DNA of 64,000 bases, taken from positions 156,481 to 220,480 of the forward strand of contig NZ_JAMTCS010000013.1 in NCBI RefSeq assembly GCF_024171955.1, written 5' to 3'. Shown here in pieces: positions 61,201 to 64,000 of this stretch; position 1 is the stretch's first letter; every line of letters begins with the position of its first letter. The notes below the pieces were generated by a model that did not search any database, was not told the DNA's origin, and saw nothing but the letters and a program-made list of their open reading frames with translations. A program made the translations under genes and the position numbers. Origin of the DNA: Promicromonospora thailandica (GTDB lineage Bacteria > Actinomycetota > Actinomycetes > Actinomycetales > Cellulomonadaceae).

Positions 61201-61494
61201 GTACTCCAGCTCGACGGTGGTGACGGAGAAGCCGGTGGCCACGGTCGACGTCACGCCGGTGACGCCCTCGACGGCCTGGACCGCGCCCTCGACCGGGCCG
61301 GTGACCCGTTCGGACACGATCTCGGGCGAGGTGCCGGGGTCGGCCGCGGTGACCGCCACCACCGGGACCGAGATGGACGGGATGAGCTCCTGGCGCAGCT
61401 GCCCCATGCTGAGCACGCCGACCACGAAGACCGCGACCGTCGCGAGGGCGACGAGGGCTCGGTTCGCGAGCGACATTCGGGCAAGACGGAACAC
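58291..61494 (-). CDS. RND-family efflux permease (AcrB/SwrC-like)
   Basis: A 1,067-residue RND transporter, full family size. The first membrane segment follows MFRLARMSLANRALVALATV, and QLRQELIPSISVPVVAVTAA leads into the large extracytoplasmic pore domains. Repeats are seen as expected for two halves: SISIPLSLAVTFAAMNLTG and PLILLVSVPFAATGALGALL. TM4 carries ISIGRIVDDSIVVIEN with two aspartates of the proton relay. The long Arg/Ala tail ([18 protein letters not shown]) is cytoplasmic. Start is GTG with GGAGG. It is divergent from the MarR gene and likely regulated by it. No membrane-fusion protein adjoins, typical of Gram-positive RND pumps. Confidence 0.94.
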   Translation of the reverse strand: MFRLARMSLANRALVALATVAVFVVGVLSMGQLRQELIPSISVPVVAVTAADPGTSPEIVSERVTGPVEGAVQAVEGVTGVTSTVATGFSVTTVELEYGTDVDAVEQEIGSALAGLGLPEGVEPEVVAGSLDDLPVVQLAVSGTGDEQELTDAIDDVLVPELSGIAEVRDVTVTGATERQVVIEPDDAKLAAAGLSAAQLATLLQDNGTVTPVGAVTEDGTTSSVQVGTTVASVEELENLPVLPAAAAGPQAPQPGQQPAPEAPSAVVHLGDVAEVSVQDVPATSYSRLDGEPSLAIALTKTPDGNTVDVSHAVHDVLTDVADELNANGVTTVVTFDQAPFIEESIKGLTTEGGLGLLFAVLVILVFLASLRATLVSAISIPLSLAVTFAAMNLTGYTLNILTLAAMTISIGRIVDDSIVVIENIKRHLSYGEDRVDAIVTAVREVGAAITASTVCTVAVFAPIALVGGMAGELFQPFAVTVAIAMGASLVVALVVVPVLAYWFIKVPASADGGVALREAAEAKERRGVWQRAYVPSLGAALRHPVVTLGVAVALLAGTLALVPRMETNFIGAAGQDTLSVTQELEPGTSLVAQDEAAREVEDVLAGVDGVATVQTTVGSGDGLAAAFGAGGGASSATFALTLQDDADGAAVQDDVDEALDGAALDGELTVSAGDAGFASSTVDLVVTAPEADDLTAAASAVEDAVADVDGVGDVSNNLAAEQSTVQVSVDRDAAAEAGLTEQAVSGLLAGVMNERSIGTLDLDGASLDVVVAGDVPATAAEIEKVQVPTAAGVVPLSDLVSVERVSAPASLTRVDGERSATVAVTPAGDDLGALSQALQAEIDDLDLPGGAEVALGGLAADQADAFADLGLALLVAILIVYLVMVATFRSIGQPLILLVSVPFAATGALGALLLTGTPLDVAALIGVLMLVGIVVSNAIVLIDLINQYRAAGRELDEAVREGARQRLRPIVMTAAATILALTPMAFGLTGGGAFISQPLALVVIGGLVSSTLLTLYVVPVIYTLFERRAGGRTSKRAARAARRAERAQARAAEAARVAQRLAADTR

Positions 61495-61550
61495 ACTGCC
61501 TCCAGACCTGGGGGATACGCCGGGGTGCTGCGACGCCGTCGGCGCAGTAT

Positions 61551-61565
61551 TTTGCCTAACGCAAA
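61551..61565. promoter_or_regulatory. Probable MarR operator between the RND and MarR genes
   Basis: TTTGC-CTAAC-GCAAA, a perfect 5-bp-arm inverted repeat in an AT-richer patch, lies 57 bp from the RND start and 68 bp from the MarR start. TTGC-N5-GCAA is a common MarR-type site. Confidence 0.6.
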
Positions 61566-61632
61566 GGATCCGGCCCCGGTTCCCGCCCCGCAACTCCGGT
61601 GCGGGGTTCGGAGCGGCGGCTAGAGTCGCCCC

Positions 61633-62106
61633 GTGACCGACCGGACCCGCGACGAGCTCGCCGCCGAGCTCGCCACCCTGCACCACCGGCTCGGCGAGGA
61701 GTTCTTCGCCACCCGGCTGGTGCCCCTGCTGGAGACCGACCTGACCGTGCAGCAGCTGCGCGCGCTCGCGCTGGTGCAGGTGGACGGCGAGTCGACGCCG
61801 CAGCGGCTCGCCGAGGCGCTCGGGGTCTCGGCGGCCACGGTGTCCGGCATCCTCGACCGCCTCACCGCGGCCGGGATGACCCGCCGCACGCCCGACCCGG
61901 CCGACGGCAGGGTGCGGCGCGTGACGAGCACGGAGCGAGGCAGCGAGGCGATCCGGCGCCTGGTCGCGCACGACGACGAGCTGCCGCCGGAGCTGCTCGC
62001 CCTGCTCGACGTCGAGGACCTGCGCGCCCTGGTCCGCGGCACGCGGGCGCTGCTGGAGGCGGCGACCCGGCTGGCCCCCGCCCCGGACCGCGGGGGCTCT
62101 GCGTAG
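61633..62106 (+). CDS. MarR-family transcriptional regulator
   Basis: A 157-residue winged-helix regulator. The core is LTVQQLRALALVQVDGESTP, LAEALGVSAATVSGILDRL and the wing RRTPDPADGRVRRV, with the conserved D-x-R-DGR-like turn. Flanking helices (LAAELATLHHRLGEEFFA and RALVRGTRALLEAA) form the dimer. GTG start. It is divergent from the RND pump, with the palindrome at 61551-61565 in between. The ligand is unknown but a drug-like compound exported by the pump is expected. Confidence 0.92.
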   Translation: MTDRTRDELAAELATLHHRLGEEFFATRLVPLLETDLTVQQLRALALVQVDGESTPQRLAEALGVSAATVSGILDRLTAAGMTRRTPDPADGRVRRVTSTERGSEAIRRLVAHDDELPPELLALLDVEDLRALVRGTRALLEAATRLAPAPDRGGSA

Positions 62107-62128
62107 CTGGGGCTCGCGGTGCGGCCGC

Positions 62129-62196
62129 CGAGGTCGGCCCGTTGTGGCGAGGTCGGCACAGGCCTGGACCGATCTCGCCACAAGGAGCCGACCTCG
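62129..62196. repeat. Hairpin repeat family A, copy 3, inverted
   Basis: The same hairpin as at 8613-8690 and 9775-9850 in reverse orientation, recognised by the CGAGGTCGGC outer stem and the AGGCCT loop read from the other strand. It lies between the MarR stop codon and the stop of the convergent FN3 protein. Confidence 0.85.
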
Positions 62197-62287
62197 AGCT
62201 AGGGGCCGTCCTCGAGCGCCGGCCGCGAGCTCGGCCGGTGGGGCGTCCACGAGCTCGCGAACATCCAGGCCGTGCGGGTGCGGCGGC

Positions 62288-64000
62288 TCACCTGATGTTC
62301 CAGGTGCTGCCCGTGTACAGGTCGTCGGACGTCTTCACGCCCACCGCCGTGCCGTTGTAGCTGCGGCCCATGAAGCAGCTCATCCGCTGCGACCCCTCGT
62401 TGCCGCTGATCGTGTACTTGGTGCTGCCCTGCCACGTGGTCGGGTGCGGCTCGTGGATGTCGTGCCAGTAGGACGGGCCGCCGTTGTTCGACGTGTCACC
62501 CGCCCAGCACGCCACCTGGTGCGAGCCCGCGCCGAGGTTGTCCCAGCTGATGGTCCAGTACTCGCACCGCTCGTTCGCGCAGCCGGCCGACACGCCGGAC
62601 GACCGCACCGAGAACGTGGGCGTGAGGGCCGCGGCCGAGTCGCACCGCTTGACCGACGTGCCCTTCTCGTCCGTCACGGTGACGCAGGCCTCCCGGACCT
62701 GGCCCGGCTTGGCGTCGGCGGACGCCGTGCCCGAGCGGGCCGTGCTGCGTACGGACCCCGTGACCGACACCGTCGTGTCGAGCCCGTTGGTGCCCTGGGC
62801 GTTCCAGGTGAACGTGACCTGACCGCCGCCGCCCGTGGCGTTGATCGTCGGCGGGGGCGGTGGACCGTACGGCACCACCGCGTTGGAGGGCCCCGACCAG
62901 TCGGAGCAGACGTAGGCGTTGCACGCGCGCACCTGGAACGTGTACGACGTGCCGTTGGTCAGGGGCTTGTACGTGTACGACGCGTTGTTCCCGGCGTTCT
63001 GGGGCGTCCCGCCGCCGTTGGCCCGCACCTCGTAGCGGGGGCCCGTGCCGCGGAACTCGGTGATCCGGTTCCAGCTCACGTCCGCCTGGCCGCTGGTGGT
63101 CGAGCCGAGGGCGGCGCGCGGCGTGCCCGGCGTGACCGGCGTGCCGTGCGGCACCACCGGCTGGGAGAACGGGCTGGCCGGGCCGTGGCCCGCCTTGTTC
63201 GTGGCCCGGACCCGGAACGTGTACGAGGAGCCGGTCGACAGGTCCTGGACCGTCTGCTCCGTCGCGGTGGTGTCGATCGCCTTGACCAGCTCGCCGTTCG
63301 TGTAGACGCCGAGCCAGTACTTGTCGATCGCGTCACCGTTGTTCGCGGGCGCGGTCCAGTCGACGGTGATCTGCCCGCCCGCCGCGGTGTTCACGCGCGT
63401 GGCCGTCGGCGCCGCGGGCGCGGCGGGCGGGGCGGCGGGCACCTCCGGTGCGGACGGGTCGCTCCAGTCGGACGGGTCGGGCGCCTTGTTCTTGGCCTGC
63501 ACGCTCACCGTGTACGCGGTGCCGTTCTCCAGCCCGGTCCAGGTGATCCGGCCACCGGTCTGGCACGTCTTCTGGGTCACGCCGTCGGTCGGGGCAGGGC
63601 TGATCTCCAGGTTGACGCACTCGATGGGCGAGCGGTCCGTGTAGCTCCGGTTGGTCCAGCTCACGATCAGCGCGCTGTCGTCGAAGTCGAGCGTCGGCGG
63701 CTCGGGCTTGTCCGGCTTCTCGTCCGGGCGCGCCTCACGGGACCGGGGCGACGGCTCGGAGTCGCCCACCTCGTTGGTCGCCACCACCGTGAAGGTGTAC
63801 TTCACGTTGTTCTTCAGGCCGTCGAACGTGCACGTCGTGGTCGCGCAGGCGTGCTCCTGACCGGTGTTGGTCCGCAGCGTGTAGCCGGTGATGTCCGCGC
63901 CGTTGTTGTTCGGCTGGTCCCAGCTCAGCACCACCGTCTCCGAGCGCACCTCCTCCACCCGCGGCGCACGCGGCGCCTCGGGCCGCCCCAGCACGGTCAG
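62288..64000 (-). CDS. FN3-repeat protein, N-terminus cut by window edge
   Basis: The visible part is 570 residues of a larger protein; the frame is open to the right edge. At least three fibronectin type III repeats are clear, such as ITVDWTAPANNGDAIDKYWL, SYTFRVRATNKAGHGPASPF, ADVSWNRITEFRGTGPRYEV and SYTFQVRACNAYVCSDWSGP, joined by Pro-rich linkers. The last ~170 residues form an Ig-like segment and a Cys-rich domain with CANERCEYWTISWDN, HQVACWAGD and GSQRMSCFMGRSYNG. There is no sortase motif at the C-terminus. Such proteins are large exported or membrane-attached surface proteins in actinobacteria; partners and signal lie beyond the window. Confidence 0.9.
   Translation of the reverse strand: MTVLGRPEAPRAPRVEEVRSETVVLSWDQPNNNGADITGYTLRTNTGQEHACATTTCTFDGLKNNVKYTFTVVATNEVGDSEPSPRSREARPDEKPDKPEPPTLDFDDSALIVSWTNRSYTDRSPIECVNLEISPAPTDGVTQKTCQTGGRITWTGLENGTAYTVSVQAKNKAPDPSDWSDPSAPEVPAAPPAAPAAPTATRVNTAAGGQITVDWTAPANNGDAIDKYWLGVYTNGELVKAIDTTATEQTVQDLSTGSSYTFRVRATNKAGHGPASPFSQPVVPHGTPVTPGTPRAALGSTTSGQADVSWNRITEFRGTGPRYEVRANGGGTPQNAGNNASYTYKPLTNGTSYTFQVRACNAYVCSDWSGPSNAVVPYGPPPPPTINATGGGGQVTFTWNAQGTNGLDTTVSVTGSVRSTARSGTASADAKPGQVREACVTVTDEKGTSVKRCDSAAALTPTFSVRSSGVSAGCANERCEYWTISWDNLGAGSHQVACWAGDTSNNGGPSYWHDIHEPHPTTWQGSTKYTISGNEGSQRMSCFMGRSYNGTAVGVKTSDDLYTGSTWNIR

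Noticed and set aside
58291..62250. Extending the RND permease to 1,319 residues
   Set aside because: The extension overlaps the MarR gene and hairpin repeat A; the family N-terminus begins near 61494.
1..64000. tRNA and rRNA genes, replication origin, prophage
   Set aside because: No cloverleaf-like segment, rRNA sequence, integrase or phage structural gene was seen on reading, although a tRNA search by program was not possible.

Overview
The window is very GC-rich, about 90% coding, and gene content is actinobacterial: F420-type deazaflavin oxidoreductases, Ser/Thr kinases with proline-rich tails, a MinD-like ATPase of the kind found beside type VII secretion genes, an HtaA domain and FN3-repeat proteins. 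GTG/TTG starts are frequent and genes often overlap by 4 bp. This best fits the order Micrococcales, probably the Cellulomonas/Cellulosimicrobium/Promicromonospora neighbourhood. That placement is inference from gene style; no rRNA gene is present.

Layout. (1) 0-3.4 kb: a truncated Ser/Thr kinase, an HtaA-domain protein and a secreted glycerophosphodiesterase. (2) 3.4-9.7 kb: an ArsR/SRPBCC pair with a visible operator, a GNAT acetyltransferase, a PLP trans-sulfuration enzyme with a divergent Lrp regulator, a RIO kinase preceded by a tiny ORF, and an AbiEi/DUF559-like protein bracketed by two copies of a hairpin repeat. (3) 9.8-15.5 kb: a second kinase and a membrane protein sharing the same C-terminal membrane module, divergent from a MinD-like ATPase. 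(4) 15.5-28.7 kb: mixed housekeeping, including an HNH nuclease with a small-ORF leader, a NaChBac-like channel with an unusual selectivity filter, arginine deiminase, a VIT-family transporter, an M23 peptidase, a drug-type ABC exporter and a WYL regulator. (5) 28.7-38.8 kb: a dicarboxylate two-component system with DctA, a class A beta-lactamase, two SDRs with a TetR, a CmtR-like sensor with a CDF metal exporter, and another TetR with an F420-type enzyme. (6) 38.8-58.3 kb: the most interesting region, described below. (7) 58.3-64 kb: a large RND exporter with a divergent MarR, and a truncated FN3-repeat protein.

The 38.8-58.3 kb region is a pair of divergent operons. The minus-strand operon is an Opp-type peptide ABC transporter, a prolyl-aminopeptidase-like S33 hydrolase, an Xaa-Pro (aminopeptidase P family) peptidase, a cytosolic GH127-type beta-L-arabinofuranosidase and an epoxide-hydrolase-like enzyme. 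These genes are nearly all joined by 1-8 bp overlaps. The plus-strand operon is a GntR regulator followed by a full trans-4-hydroxy-L-proline catabolic route: a three-subunit D-hydroxyproline dehydrogenase, a DHDPS-family deaminase, a hydroxyproline 2-epimerase and an alpha-ketoglutarate semialdehyde dehydrogenase. Together they read as a system that imports arabinosylated hydroxyproline-rich peptides (plant extensin-type debris), strips the arabinose inside the cell, releases hydroxyproline and oxidises it to alpha-ketoglutarate. Each family is known; their combination as one locus is the inference.

The window also carries an unusual number of long, almost perfect intergenic hairpins. At least two are dispersed repeat families, with three and two copies. 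One hairpin sits at the break point of a truncated NUDIX gene.
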